The notes under the pieces were generated by a model, which did not search any database, had not been told where the DNA came from, and saw only the letters and a program-made list of their open reading frames with translations. The translations under genes and the position numbers were made by a program. Shown piece after piece: positions 16,791-24,977 of a stretch of 64,000 bases of DNA. Source of the stretch: Deinococcales bacterium (GTDB lineage: Bacteria > Deinococcota > Deinococci > Deinococcales > JAAFIG01); assembly GCA_013298595.1 (NCBI GenBank), contig JAAFIG010000022.1, forward strand, positions 13,765 through 77,764, in the 5' to 3' direction. Numbering within the stretch: the stretch's first letter is position 1; each line of letters opens with the position of its first letter.

Positions 16791-18023
16791 ATGAAAAAAA
16801 TCTTGATTACCGCATTTACTTTGTTGTTTGGCTCGAGTGTTTTAGCCAGTCCTGCCCAAGATATTTTTGATGAAGTTTCCTATTACTTGGTGATCAATTA
16901 CGGTGGGGCTTCCAGTGCTGATGTACGCGGCTTACCTGATAAGTACCAAGCACAACTCGAGGCTACTTGTGTTGGCATGGCAAATACTTGCCCAGCCGAA
17001 AAAGCCTACCCTGTTATTTATGCCATGCTGCAAGAATTAAATGATGAACACACAGGTTTTTATCCTAAATTAGCCACACAAATTCAGCAATTAATTTCTG
17101 GTAACTCGAGTCAAACCAGTGTTGGTATTGGTTTAGCCATTCTCGAGAATCGGGTTTTTGTAAAAACCGTGGCAAATAATTCGGCTGCCGAGCAAGTAGG
17201 TATCAAACGAGGCGACCAGATAACACATCTAAACTTTGCGGTTGTGCGCGAAAAAACGTTTAATCAGGCTTGGACTGCTATCAATAAGCAAGGTGGTTTT
17301 ATTACGCTTACACGTCAAGGACAAGTTTATCGTGTTCAATTGCAACCCAGTAAACTCGAGGGCGAATTACCTTCTTTGCAAATCCGACCCGATGGCATTG
17401 CCATTATTCGTATCCCAGATTTCTTTGGTCGAGGTCAAGGCACCATTGCTAATCAAGTCCATGCTTTGCTGGCACAAGCCAAAAACCCTAAAGGTCTGAT
17501 TCTCGAGTTGCGCGATAACCCAGGTGGTTTTGTCTCCGATTGCACAGGTATTGCTGGGGCGTTCCTCGAGAATGCCAGCAATCGTTTTGTGGCTCGCACC
17601 GCTTTTGGGAATGCCGAGTATTTGTACCGCGATGCCAAGCTTTTTTTGCGTCGTGGCAATGTCGAAAGTACTGTTTTTAATGTGGCAACACCAAGCCAAT
17701 ACACTGGTAAAGTCGCGGTGTTACAAAACGCAGGCAGCGCGTCGTGTTCCGAATTTCTTGCCAGCAACTTACAAGAAGCCAAACGTGCCAAAATCTTTGG
17801 CGAACTGAGCGCAGGTGTTTCTAATACATCCACAGGCTTTATTTTCTTATCTGAACAAAGTGTTTTACAAGTCAGTTTGAACACTCGAGTGGATAAAAAT
17901 AATCAACGGTACGCCTCGAAAGTCACCCCAGACCAAATAGTTGCTGATAACCTCGAGCAAATCAACAGCACAGGTTTAGATGCTGTCTTGGAAAGCGCTG
18001 TGGCGTACTTAAACACACCATAA
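16791..18023 (+). CDS. secreted S41 family peptidase, second paralogue
   Basis: 410 residues; signal peptide MKKILITAFTLLFGSSVLAS followed by PAQD exactly as in the 629-1846 paralogue. A PDZ-like part (AAEQVGIKRGDQITHLN) precedes the catalytic domain with LELRDNPGGF and the nucleophile in NAGSASCSEFLASNL. As in the paralogue, the position of the catalytic Lys is occupied by a different sequence (GELSAGVSN), so a Ser-only or variant mechanism is likely. Conserved Cys pair near residues 56/66 suggests a disulfide outside the cytoplasm. Ends just before a strong terminator. Confidence 0.85.
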   Translation: MKKILITAFTLLFGSSVLASPAQDIFDEVSYYLVINYGGASSADVRGLPDKYQAQLEATCVGMANTCPAEKAYPVIYAMLQELNDEHTGFYPKLATQIQQLISGNSSQTSVGIGLAILENRVFVKTVANNSAAEQVGIKRGDQITHLNFAVVREKTFNQAWTAINKQGGFITLTRQGQVYRVQLQPSKLEGELPSLQIRPDGIAIIRIPDFFGRGQGTIANQVHALLAQAKNPKGLILELRDNPGGFVSDCTGIAGAFLENASNRFVARTAFGNAEYLYRDAKLFLRRGNVESTVFNVATPSQYTGKVAVLQNAGSASCSEFLASNLQEAKRAKIFGELSAGVSNTSTGFIFLSEQSVLQVSLNTRVDKNNQRYASKVTPDQIVADNLEQINSTGLDAVLESAVAYLNTP

Positions 18024-18036
18024 AGTCGTACCGAGT

Positions 18037-18066
18037 AAAAGACGCAGCCTAGGCTGCGTCTTTTTT
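18037..18066. terminator. bidirectional intrinsic terminator
   Basis: Perfect stem AAAGACGCAGCC / GGCTGCGTCTTT with almost no loop (TA centre) and T-run to 18066. It lies between convergent genes ending at 18023 (+) and 18065 (-) and can serve both. Confidence 0.9.
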
Positions 18067-18502
18067 ATCCAATACTCGAGATCGCCAGCGGTAAAACTGG
18101 CACAATTGCTTCAAGCGCAACTCGAGTGTCTTGGGCTGGCAAATTAATAACCAGCGTTTTGCCTTTCCAACCCACAATGCCTCGCCATAATGCAGCTCGT
18201 CGTGATTTTTGTACACCCGCTAAACGCATTAACTCGGCAAGTCCGGGCAATTCGCGTTCAATAATTTCTCGAGTGATTTCTGGGACGCGTTCTTTGATGC
18301 CAATAAAACTACCACCAATCGTAATCACCAATGGTAAATTCTTGGTTTCTACCAGCATTCGCAGCACCCGACGAATATTCGGATTATCGTCGGTTACATT
18401 CTCGAGAATGGCTTCTTTGTACGCATTGCTGGGGAGCAATTCATGAACTGCCGCTAAGCCTTCGGCTTGATTTTCGATGCACAACACTGCGTATTCGATC
18501 AT
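18065..18502 (-). CDS. MogA/MoaB-like molybdopterin-binding domain protein (degenerate)
   Basis: 145 residues with the MoCF-binding fold order: YAVLCIENQAEG, LPLVITIGGSFIGIKERVPEITREIIERELPGLAELMR, then SRRAALWRGIVGWKGKTLVINLPAQ. Canonical MogA/MoaB proteins read TTGGTG...RD at the glycine loop; here it is TIGGSFIGIKE, so substrate binding may be altered. No other molybdenum cofactor gene is nearby. TATTCT ends six bases before ATG 18502. Could act in cofactor synthesis or be a repurposed relative. Confidence 0.7.
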   Translation of the reverse strand: MIEYAVLCIENQAEGLAAVHELLPSNAYKEAILENVTDDNPNIRRVLRMLVETKNLPLVITIGGSFIGIKERVPEITREIIERELPGLAELMRLAGVQKSRRAALWRGIVGWKGKTLVINLPAQDTRVALEAIVPVLPLAISSIG

Positions 18503-18563
18503 ACATACAGAATACTGCTTTTTGTACTCGAGAGGCGAACCCCTGAATGTGGGAGGGAGTTAC

Positions 18564-18612
18564 GGAGGAAGGATAAAGCTTTTGGTTTTTTGCTTTCTTC
18601 CTTCCTCTTTTT
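18564..18612 (+). other. large imperfect hairpin between genes
   Basis: GGAGGAAGG plus AAAGC on one arm and GCTTT plus CCTTCCTC on the other (18564-18607), followed on the + strand by five T. It lies downstream of rtcB (minus strand) where it could protect the 3' end; as a terminator the T-run would serve the + strand, which has no gene here. Confidence 0.45.
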
Positions 18613-18633
18613 ACGTTCCTCAATTTGTTCTCG

Positions 18634-20304
18634 TCAGTCTTCACTCGTTCCATCGTCTGCCATTTTGACAATTCTTGGGTCAAATCGTGCTACCACTTTG
18701 ACCAAATCGGTTTGGGCGTTCATGACTGAATCAATGTTTTTATAAGCCAGTGGATTCTCGTCAATACCCGCCGATAAGAGGGTTACACCTGCTGCCTCGA
18801 GTTGCGGTTTAATCATTTTCCAATTGAATTGCTCTTTGGCTTTGGTGCGGCTCATGGCTCGTCCCGCACCGTGGCTGGCACTATGTAAGCTGTTGGCGTT
18901 GCCCAGTCCTCGAACCACAAAACCTGGGGTTGCCATGCTGCCCGGAATCATGCCAAGGACTCCGTTGCCAGCTGGCGTTGCACCTTTGCGGTGCACGTAG
19001 ACATCCTTGGGTGTGCCGTCTATGTTGTGTTGCTCGAGCCATGCAAAGTTATGATGGTTTTCTAAACCAAATAGCACACTGGCGCCAATGGCTTTGATCA
19101 CTTTTTTGTGAATCAGTGCATGGTTAGCACTGGCATACTCGCCCATTAAGTTCATGGCTGCCCAGTACTCGAGTCCTGCTTCTGAGGTCATATCGAGCCA
19201 AGAAAGGTGCTTGAGTTCCTTAGGTAATTCTGGGTGTAAACCCATGGCAAGGTTCGAGTAATGGTTTGCCACTTTCGCACCAGCGCCTCGTGAACCACTG
19301 TGCGATAACAAAGCTAGGTACTCGCCTGCTTCGAGTCCAAGGTCTGGTTTCTCGAGGGTGATAACGCCAAATTCAACAAAGTGATTACCACTGCCTGAGG
19401 TGCCAAGTTGCTCTCGAGCTTTACTGAACACTTCTCGAGTGACTCGGGTGACATTCCAGTCCATATCGAGTACAGCATGCTCGAGTGGGCGTTGCCAAGT
19501 TGCTCCTGCACCGAATTTGGTTTCGGATTCGATGGCTCGTTTTAATTCCTCGAGGTTACGGGTAAAGGCTTTAGAAACAGGGATATCCAGAATGGATAAT
19601 TTCATTCGGCAAGCAATATCCACACCAACAGCATACGGAATAATCGCACCTTCGGTGGCGAGTACCCCACCAATTGGTAAACCATAACCAAGGTGAGCAT
19701 CGGGCATCAGTGCGCCACGAACAGCCACAGGTAAACGCGCCGCATGACGCATTTGCTCGAGTGCCCCATTTTCGATTCCTTCGCCCCAAACTTGGTATGG
19801 CACTGGTTCATCTCGAGCCACAATCGGTTTTGGTTTGGTGAGTTCTGGAATTAAATCTGCAAAATGCCCGCTGTAATCGAGCGGATTAGCCATCAGCACT
19901 TTTAGATCGCGCAGCATTTCGCGCTTATCAGGGTGCGATTTTAAGAGTTGCGCGGTTAAAGCAAGGGCGCTTTGTGGAATGCCAAGGGCTAATAATTCTT
20001 TTGCTTTCATGATTGGTTTTTCCTTGTGTTGTGTTCGGATTGGTTCAGCGGCAATTGCTCCTGGAGTTGCTCCTGCTTCGCCTGAATGGGTTAAGTCATC
20101 AAACTTTGTGCGTCTATCCCAACGTATACCGCGATCATCACGAATGTACTGTACTCGATGCCACGGAATTTCGCTTTGTCCAAAAGATTCAAGACTGGTT
20201 TCTTGTAAACCATCGAATCTTGAGTCGAAACCAACGCTGAAATCCGAGATTTCAAAACGTGGATCATGACTGATTTGTTTGTAAATGCTTTTTGCGGGGG
20301 TCAT
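18634..20304 (-). CDS. rtcB: RtcB RNA ligase with N-terminal DUF504 (MJ1316-type RNA repair) domain
   Basis: 556 residues from ATG 20304 (GAGGA upstream). Residues about 1-75 resemble the DUF504/MJ1316 domain that recognises RNA ends (SEIPWHRVQYIRDDRG then RWDRR). After a linker, RtcB begins at about residue 99 and contains the metal and guanylation motifs: DAHLGYGLPIGG, GVDIACRM, HSGSRGAG, ENHHNFAW, and SASHGAGR with the nucleophilic His. RtcB joins 2',3'-cyclic phosphate or 3'-phosphate to 5'-OH ends using GTP and Mn. An internal ATG at 20010 with AAGGA ahead of it would make a 457-residue RtcB alone, so both fused and separate products are possible. Alone in its transcription unit. Confidence 0.88.
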   Translation of the reverse strand: MTPAKSIYKQISHDPRFEISDFSVGFDSRFDGLQETSLESFGQSEIPWHRVQYIRDDRGIRWDRRTKFDDLTHSGEAGATPGAIAAEPIRTQHKEKPIMKAKELLALGIPQSALALTAQLLKSHPDKREMLRDLKVLMANPLDYSGHFADLIPELTKPKPIVARDEPVPYQVWGEGIENGALEQMRHAARLPVAVRGALMPDAHLGYGLPIGGVLATEGAIIPYAVGVDIACRMKLSILDIPVSKAFTRNLEELKRAIESETKFGAGATWQRPLEHAVLDMDWNVTRVTREVFSKAREQLGTSGSGNHFVEFGVITLEKPDLGLEAGEYLALLSHSGSRGAGAKVANHYSNLAMGLHPELPKELKHLSWLDMTSEAGLEYWAAMNLMGEYASANHALIHKKVIKAIGASVLFGLENHHNFAWLEQHNIDGTPKDVYVHRKGATPAGNGVLGMIPGSMATPGFVVRGLGNANSLHSASHGAGRAMSRTKAKEQFNWKMIKPQLEAAGVTLLSAGIDENPLAYKNIDSVMNAQTDLVKVVARFDPRIVKMADDGTSED

Positions 20305-20386
20305 AAAAAATCCTCTTGCCACTATTGTGCAATAAAGATTTTTTGAATGCGCCTTTGTAATAGCGTAAGCAAGATGAGCTACTGGC

Positions 20387-21025
20387 TTAGAACTTCTCGA
20401 GTAATTTATGTTTGTACGCTAGATGAATAGCTTCGGCTCGGCTTTTGGCACCGAGTTTCGAGAAAATATTGTTGGCATGGAATTTCACGGTGGGCAACGC
20501 CACTTTAATTTCATCGGCGATGTCTTGGTTACTTTTACCAACGCTCATCAGGTGCAGCACTTCGCGTTCTCGAGCGGTTAAGTCCTCGCCAATATTGGCA
20601 TTTTGCACAGCTTGGATCAGGGCTTCAGTAGCTTCTGGGGCAAGGGTACGGCGACGCATGGCAGCGTTGCGAATTGCCTCGAGAATTTCGTTTGCCCCCG
20701 AGGTTTTTAATAAGTAACCGATGGCTCCTGCTTGCATGGCATTTTGTACCAAATCAGGGTCGTAGAAACTGGTCAGCATAATAATTTGAACATGCCGATT
20801 ATTGGCACGAATGGCAGCTGCGGCAGTGGCACCATCCATCGTTGGCATTTTCAAATCCATTAAAATCACATCAGGCTCGAGGGTTTCGGTTTGTTCGATT
20901 GCCTGTTGTCCGTTAATCGCTTCGCCAACCCATTCGATACCATTAGCGGTGCGTAACATGGTGCTTAGCCCTGCCCGTACCATCGGGTGGTCATCGACAA
21001 TTAAAACACGAATTGGGTTATTCAT
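20387..21025 (-). CDS. NarL/LuxR-type response regulator
   Basis: 212 residues: receiver domain with the phospho-acceptor Asp in EPDVILMDLKMPTMDG and the Lys in LLKTSG, and a C-terminal LuxR HTH (LTAREREVLHLMSVGKSNQD). No histidine kinase is adjacent; the kinase at 62597 is of the other (OmpR-partner) style and far away. The target genes are unknown. The 173 bases upstream (21026-21198) hold no gene and no clear promoter. Confidence 0.9.
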   Translation of the reverse strand: MNNPIRVLIVDDHPMVRAGLSTMLRTANGIEWVGEAINGQQAIEQTETLEPDVILMDLKMPTMDGATAAAAIRANNRHVQIIMLTSFYDPDLVQNAMQAGAIGYLLKTSGANEILEAIRNAAMRRRTLAPEATEALIQAVQNANIGEDLTAREREVLHLMSVGKSNQDIADEIKVALPTVKFHANNIFSKLGAKSRAEAIHLAYKHKLLEKF

Positions 21026-21198
21026 CGCTGCCTCGAGACATAAATAAAGGGGGGTTCATCGCTCCCTCCCATGTCTCCCACACAGAGCAACGAACCTCCC
21101 AACTTTTGCGATTGCCAACAGCAATCGTGGGTATAGAATACGAATCAGGCGTTGTTCTAAAAACCATCATGCGAATAGCATACTCCCTAAACCTTCGG

Positions 21199-21852
21199 TT
21201 AGGCGTGTTTTAAAGCCTCTCGCTTGGTTAAGGCTGATAACTCAGGATGCTCGAGAATAAATTGTTTCACTGCTTCAGCGTTGGTGTATGCATATTCGCG
21301 TAATGCCCAGCCAATAGATTTACGAATAAAAAATTCTGGCTCGAGTGCATTGGCTAGAATGAACCGAAATAAACGTGGCTGATTGGTTTTTTCTTTGTAG
21401 GCTAATTGATGCTGAATTGCCATGCGGCGCAACCAAAAATTAGGATGCACCGACCAAAGCTCGAGCCGAGCCTCCGCTGTTGGGTCACGTAAAGCAATAC
21501 TGCCAGCCGCACCGTCAAGCGAATCTATGGTATCCCACCAACTTTTTTGCAACACACATGCCTCGAGTAAATCCAGATGCGAAACATCCAAGGTTTTACT
21601 GCGCCACAAAATATAATCACACGCTGCGTACTGATACTCGCGTTCGGGTAATGCCCAGAGTTGCCTTACCAATTCAGTCTCAAGGGGGGTCTTCAGTAAA
21701 CCTAATTCAAGCAAAGCTGCTTTAACAGCTTTGACTCGAGTTGGGCTTGGCACGCCCAGAAAAGGAAATTGGTTTCGCATATAAGCACGCATTGCAACAG
21801 CTTTTTCGGCGTTGCGTAAAGGCTCGAGGTGGTTGCGGATGGTTTCAATCAT
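21199..21852 (-). CDS. AlkD-like DNA alkylation repair protein
   Basis: 217 residues from ATG 21852 (MIETIRNHLEPL); the frame is open further up but overlaps ruvB. HEAT-like helical repeats and the AlkD landmarks are present: PFLGVPSPTRVKAVKAAL, YQYAACDYIL, KSWWDTIDSLDGAAGS, and IRKSIGWALREYAYTNAE. AlkD removes N3/N7-alkylated purines without base flipping. It starts eight bases after the ruvB stop on the same strand, making a small DNA-repair unit with ruvB. Confidence 0.88.
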   Translation of the reverse strand: MIETIRNHLEPLRNAEKAVAMRAYMRNQFPFLGVPSPTRVKAVKAALLELGLLKTPLETELVRQLWALPEREYQYAACDYILWRSKTLDVSHLDLLEACVLQKSWWDTIDSLDGAAGSIALRDPTAEARLELWSVHPNFWLRRMAIQHQLAYKEKTNQPRLFRFILANALEPEFFIRKSIGWALREYAYTNAEAVKQFILEHPELSALTKREALKHA

Positions 21853-21859
21853 AAGGGTG

Positions 21860-22837
21860 CTACTCAAGCAACATATCTTGTGGAATGGCGTAACCAAGGT
21901 GGTCGTATGCCAGTGGGGTGAGCATTCTGCCCCTCGAGGTTCGTTTCATAAATCCGAGTTGGATTAAATACGGTTCGTATAAATCTTCGATGGTCAGGGC
22001 ATCTTCGGAAATAGCCGTGGCGAGGGTGTCCAAGCCAACAGGTCCACCTGCAAATTTGGTAATCATGGTCTCGAGCAGGTTTTTGTCACGATCGGTTAAA
22101 CCAACAGTGTCTAAACCAAGTTGGTCAAGGGCAGCGTGGGTTCTGGCAGAATCTATGCGGAATTCTCCTGCAACTTGGGCGTAATCTCGAATGCGGTTGA
22201 GTAGGTTCTTGGCAATTCGCATTGTGCCTCGAGAACGTGCTCCGATTTCCAGAGCAGCTTCAGGGGATATTTCTAAGCCTTGCAGTACAGCTTCTTTCTC
22301 GAGATTCTGGGCTAGTTCGGTTGGGCTGTAGTATTCCAAATGCTCGATGATGCCAAAACGGCTTCGCATTGGTTGGGTTATTAAGCCTGGGCGAGTGGTG
22401 GCACCAATTAAGGTAAACCGTGGAATCGGTAATTGAATGCTGCGGGCAGCGGGTCCTTGCCCAATGACAATATCTAACCGAAAATCTTCCATAGCTGGGT
22501 AGAGGTGTTCTTCGGCAACCCTGCCTAAACGATGAATTTCGTCTATGAAAAGCACATCGCCTTCCTCGAGTGAATTGGTTAAAATCGCTGCTAAGTCACC
22601 TGGTTTTTCGATGGCGGGTCCGGAAGTTGGACGAATACCTACGCCCATTTCATAAGCAATAATATGGGCTAAAGTGGTTTTACCAAGCCCAGGGGGTCCA
22701 AAAACCAGCACATGATCAAGTGCTTGGTTGCGTCCTTTAGCGGCTTGAATGTAAACCTCGAGTTTGCGTTTAAGTTTGTCCTGTCCGACATAATCGGCAA
22801 GGCGTTTCGGGCGATTTGCACCAGCTGGTTGAGTCAT
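21860..22837 (-). CDS. ruvB: Holliday junction branch migration ATPase RuvB
   Basis: 325 residues, normal length. Walker [12 protein letters not shown], Walker [12 protein letters not shown], sensor GATTRPGLI, and the C-terminal winged helix ([25 protein letters not shown]). Forms hexamers that drive branch migration with RuvA; ruvA is not in the window. First gene of the ruvB-alkD pair. The region upstream to 23017 is shared with a divergent gene and holds a tandem repeat. Confidence 0.97.
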   Translation of the reverse strand: MTQPAGANRPKRLADYVGQDKLKRKLEVYIQAAKGRNQALDHVLVFGPPGLGKTTLAHIIAYEMGVGIRPTSGPAIEKPGDLAAILTNSLEEGDVLFIDEIHRLGRVAEEHLYPAMEDFRLDIVIGQGPAARSIQLPIPRFTLIGATTRPGLITQPMRSRFGIIEHLEYYSPTELAQNLEKEAVLQGLEISPEAALEIGARSRGTMRIAKNLLNRIRDYAQVAGEFRIDSARTHAALDQLGLDTVGLTDRDKNLLETMITKFAGGPVGLDTLATAISEDALTIEDLYEPYLIQLGFMKRTSRGRMLTPLAYDHLGYAIPQDMLLE

Positions 22838-22930
22838 GGGGTTTCCTAAAGGGGTGAGTGATTGGTAACTTGTTGTGGGTAGTATACGACGTTAGCCTAT
22901 TTTATTCGGTTTTTAACGTAATTACCAGTT

Positions 22931-22999
22931 CTCGAGTAACTAATCTTCATCTTCTCGAGTAATCAATCTTCATCCTCTCGAGTAACCAATCTTCATCTC
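22931..22999. repeat. tandem repeat of 23 bases containing CTCGAG
   Basis: Three consecutive units begin with CTCGAG at 22931, 22954 and 22977; each continues as TAA(C/T)(T/C)AATCTTCATC. The third unit runs straight into the leaderless promoter of the gene at 23018. Located in the divergent gap between ruvB and that gene. Confidence 0.85.
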
Positions 23000-23005
23000 T
23001 TCGCG

Positions 23006-23011
23006 TAAAAT
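23006..23011 (+). promoter_or_regulatory. -10 box, leaderless start
   Basis: TAAAAT ends six bases before ATG 23018. The tandem repeat occupies the place of the -35 region and upstream element. Confidence 0.5.
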
Positions 23012-23017
23012 ACAAGT

Positions 23018-24046
23018 ATGAAACCAGATGAGTCCCCACAAACTCGAGTATCAAATTGGTTAGATGAAATCAATCAACAAGCTTCGTGGTTGCCTTTAGG
23101 GGCTTTTTTGATTGTCTTATTATTCACTCCGCTAGGGCGTTTATGGTGGTTGTGGTTACTGGTTGTTGCTTTAGTATTTTTACTGCGACGCATGACATTA
23201 CCAATAGCGGCAGTATGGGCAGCTGTGGCAATTGCTGGTGGTTTATTTACTGCTGGTGGTTGGAATGGACGCACCCTTAGCCCAACCCTGCGCGACGACC
23301 CCGAAGATCAACAAAGTATTGATTGGACAGGTATTCAGCGGCTCGAGATTAAGAATTTTAATGGTGATATCAAAATTTTGGCACAACAAGGCAATGGTGG
23401 TTTGCGATTAGACCGTAAAGGTGATGCCAGTGTCAGTTTAGAACGTGCCGATACAACCCTACGGATTACCGCTCGTAAACCATTTTTTAGTTTCTCGAGT
23501 GGCGTGAATATGGTTTTAACAATTCCCGAGAGTTTATTGGTGAGCATTCAAAATAGTAATGGCATGGTGCACAGTTCGGGGTTGATTCGGGATTTAACAA
23601 TCAATAACAGCAATGGACGCATCGAAATTCAAGATTCTGGCAAAAGCCAAGTGAAACTCGAGAGTAGCAATGGCGAAATTCAATTACAACGCGTTTCAGG
23701 CGAAATCAAAGCCAAAACTAGCAATGCTAAAATTCGTTTGTTACAAGCCAGCAATCTGCAATTCAACCTCGAGACCAGTAATGGCAGCATTCAACTTGAA
23801 CAACTGAATCTGGAAAACAATACAACCTCTAAAGTCCAAACCAGCAATGGCAGCATCCAACTCGAGAATATCCAAGCACCCAGTGGTTTACTGATTCGTG
23901 GCAATACCAACAATGCGCGAGTCGATGTGAACTTACCCGGTTTTGAATTGCGGCTCGAGGATCAGAGTTTTGAAGCCAAAAAAGAGGGATTTGGACAAGC
24001 TATCCTTGAATTACAAACCAGCAACGACCGAATTATTGTGCGTTGA
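23018..24046 (+). CDS. membrane-anchored DUF4097 beta-helix protein
   Basis: 342 residues. Two or three membrane helices at about residues 24-85 precede a long right-handed repeat region with regular NSNG/SSNGEIQ/TSNGSIQLE motifs spaced about 20 residues apart (residues 105-330), the DUF4097 adhesin-like pattern. The repeat domain probably faces the outside. Such proteins often accompany sensors of envelope state; here the next gene encodes a Ser/Thr kinase. Role otherwise unknown. Confidence 0.8.
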   Translation: MKPDESPQTRVSNWLDEINQQASWLPLGAFLIVLLFTPLGRLWWLWLLVVALVFLLRRMTLPIAAVWAAVAIAGGLFTAGGWNGRTLSPTLRDDPEDQQSIDWTGIQRLEIKNFNGDIKILAQQGNGGLRLDRKGDASVSLERADTTLRITARKPFFSFSSGVNMVLTIPESLLVSIQNSNGMVHSSGLIRDLTINNSNGRIEIQDSGKSQVKLESSNGEIQLQRVSGEIKAKTSNAKIRLLQASNLQFNLETSNGSIQLEQLNLENNTTSKVQTSNGSIQLENIQAPSGLLIRGNTNNARVDVNLPGFELRLEDQSFEAKKEGFGQAILELQTSNDRIIVR

Positions 24047-24071
24047 TTGCTTTTCAACCTTGGCTATCTGG

Positions 24072-24077
24072 TATTCT
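24072..24077 (+). promoter_or_regulatory. -10 box of the kinase gene
   Basis: TATTCT ends six bases before GTG 24084 and fixes that start; the open frame begins far upstream inside the DUF4097 gene. Confidence 0.5.
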
Positions 24078-24083
24078 ACAGCT

Positions 24084-24893
24084 GTGCCAATCCCAGGAAC
24101 GATTCTGCTCGAGAAGTATCGTATTGTGCGACCAATTGCACGCGGTACTTCGAGTGTGGTCTATTTGGCTTTTGATATGTTTGGCGCACCTTTTGCTGTG
24201 AAATTATTCCCTCCCGAAATGGCTTCTCGAGCCGACCGCGAGTATTTAGTGGGTAGTCGGTTGCAACACAAAAATGCGAATCCTGTACTCGAACGAATTG
24301 TGGTCGAAGGGCAGCCTGGGGTGCTGATGCCATTTGCGCCTGGTTTGCGTTTCTCGGAATATGTTGGACAGCACGGCTTAAAACAATTTATGGATGTCTT
24401 TGTGCAAGCCCTCGAGGGTTTAGCCCATATGCACCAACGTGGCATGGTGCATCGGGATTTTAAACCAGAGAATCTGGTGGTTTCCCCCGGCGATGCCCCT
24501 GGTGGTCTCGAGGTAAAACTGATTGATTATGATTTATCGGGTCCGACTCAGGAATTATTTAAGGATCGAGTCACTGCTGGAACAATTGCTTATATCTCGC
24601 CTGAGGCAATTCTGGGTGTGCCATTAACCCAAAGTGCCGATTTATATAGCGCTGGTATTATGTTGTACTGGGGTATTACTGGACAGCATCCATTTGATGG
24701 CGAACCCCAAGAAGTGCTGCAAGCACATTTGCACACTGTGCCACCTGAACCCTCGAGTGTGCGCGAGGGACATGTTTCGCATGTGCTTGACCGCGTAGCA
24801 TTGCGGTTATTGCGGAAAAATCCTGCTGAGCGTTACCCCGATGCTCTCTCGGTTTTAACCGAATTATTAAAGCTGACCACCATTGCTGAATAA
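24084..24893 (+). CDS. Hanks-type Ser/Thr protein kinase
   Basis: 269 residues, a kinase domain without membrane segment. Visible: glycine-rich loop ARGTSSVVYLAFD, Lys in FAVKLFP, catalytic loop MVHRDFKPENLVV, activation segment LIDYDLSG (DYD in place of DFG), GTIAYISPEAILG, and C-lobe helix SADLYSAGIMLYW. The domain is complete, so activity is likely. It follows the DUF4097 gene closely, which hints at envelope signalling, and precedes crtB. Confidence 0.88.
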   Translation: MPIPGTILLEKYRIVRPIARGTSSVVYLAFDMFGAPFAVKLFPPEMASRADREYLVGSRLQHKNANPVLERIVVEGQPGVLMPFAPGLRFSEYVGQHGLKQFMDVFVQALEGLAHMHQRGMVHRDFKPENLVVSPGDAPGGLEVKLIDYDLSGPTQELFKDRVTAGTIAYISPEAILGVPLTQSADLYSAGIMLYWGITGQHPFDGEPQEVLQAHLHTVPPEPSSVREGHVSHVLDRVALRLLRKNPAERYPDALSVLTELLKLTTIAE

Positions 24894-24930
24894 CCTTGGA
24901 AGCACTTCAGATGGTAAGCCAGTACGAAGT

Positions 24931-24953
24931 GTAGGCAATGACTTGTCGCCTAC
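24931..24953. repeat. short hairpin, possible member of a dispersed family
   Basis: GTAGGC, an 11-base loop AATGACTTGTC, and GCCTAC. The start GTAGG and the loop CTTGT resemble the hairpins at 32298 and 55196. Lies between the kinase and crtB genes. Confidence 0.5.
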
Positions 24954-24977
24954 GATAAGAACAAGCGAGGAAAGAGC

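Noticed and set aside
18441-18683. 80-residue minus-strand ORF between the MogA-like gene and rtcB
   Set aside because: It overlaps both neighbours and a hairpin, its composition (Lys/Arg runs) follows the repeat arms, and no start signal is visible.
22931-22999. Short CRISPR array
   Set aside because: The units are head-to-tail repeats of 23 bases without variable spacers and no cas gene is in the window.
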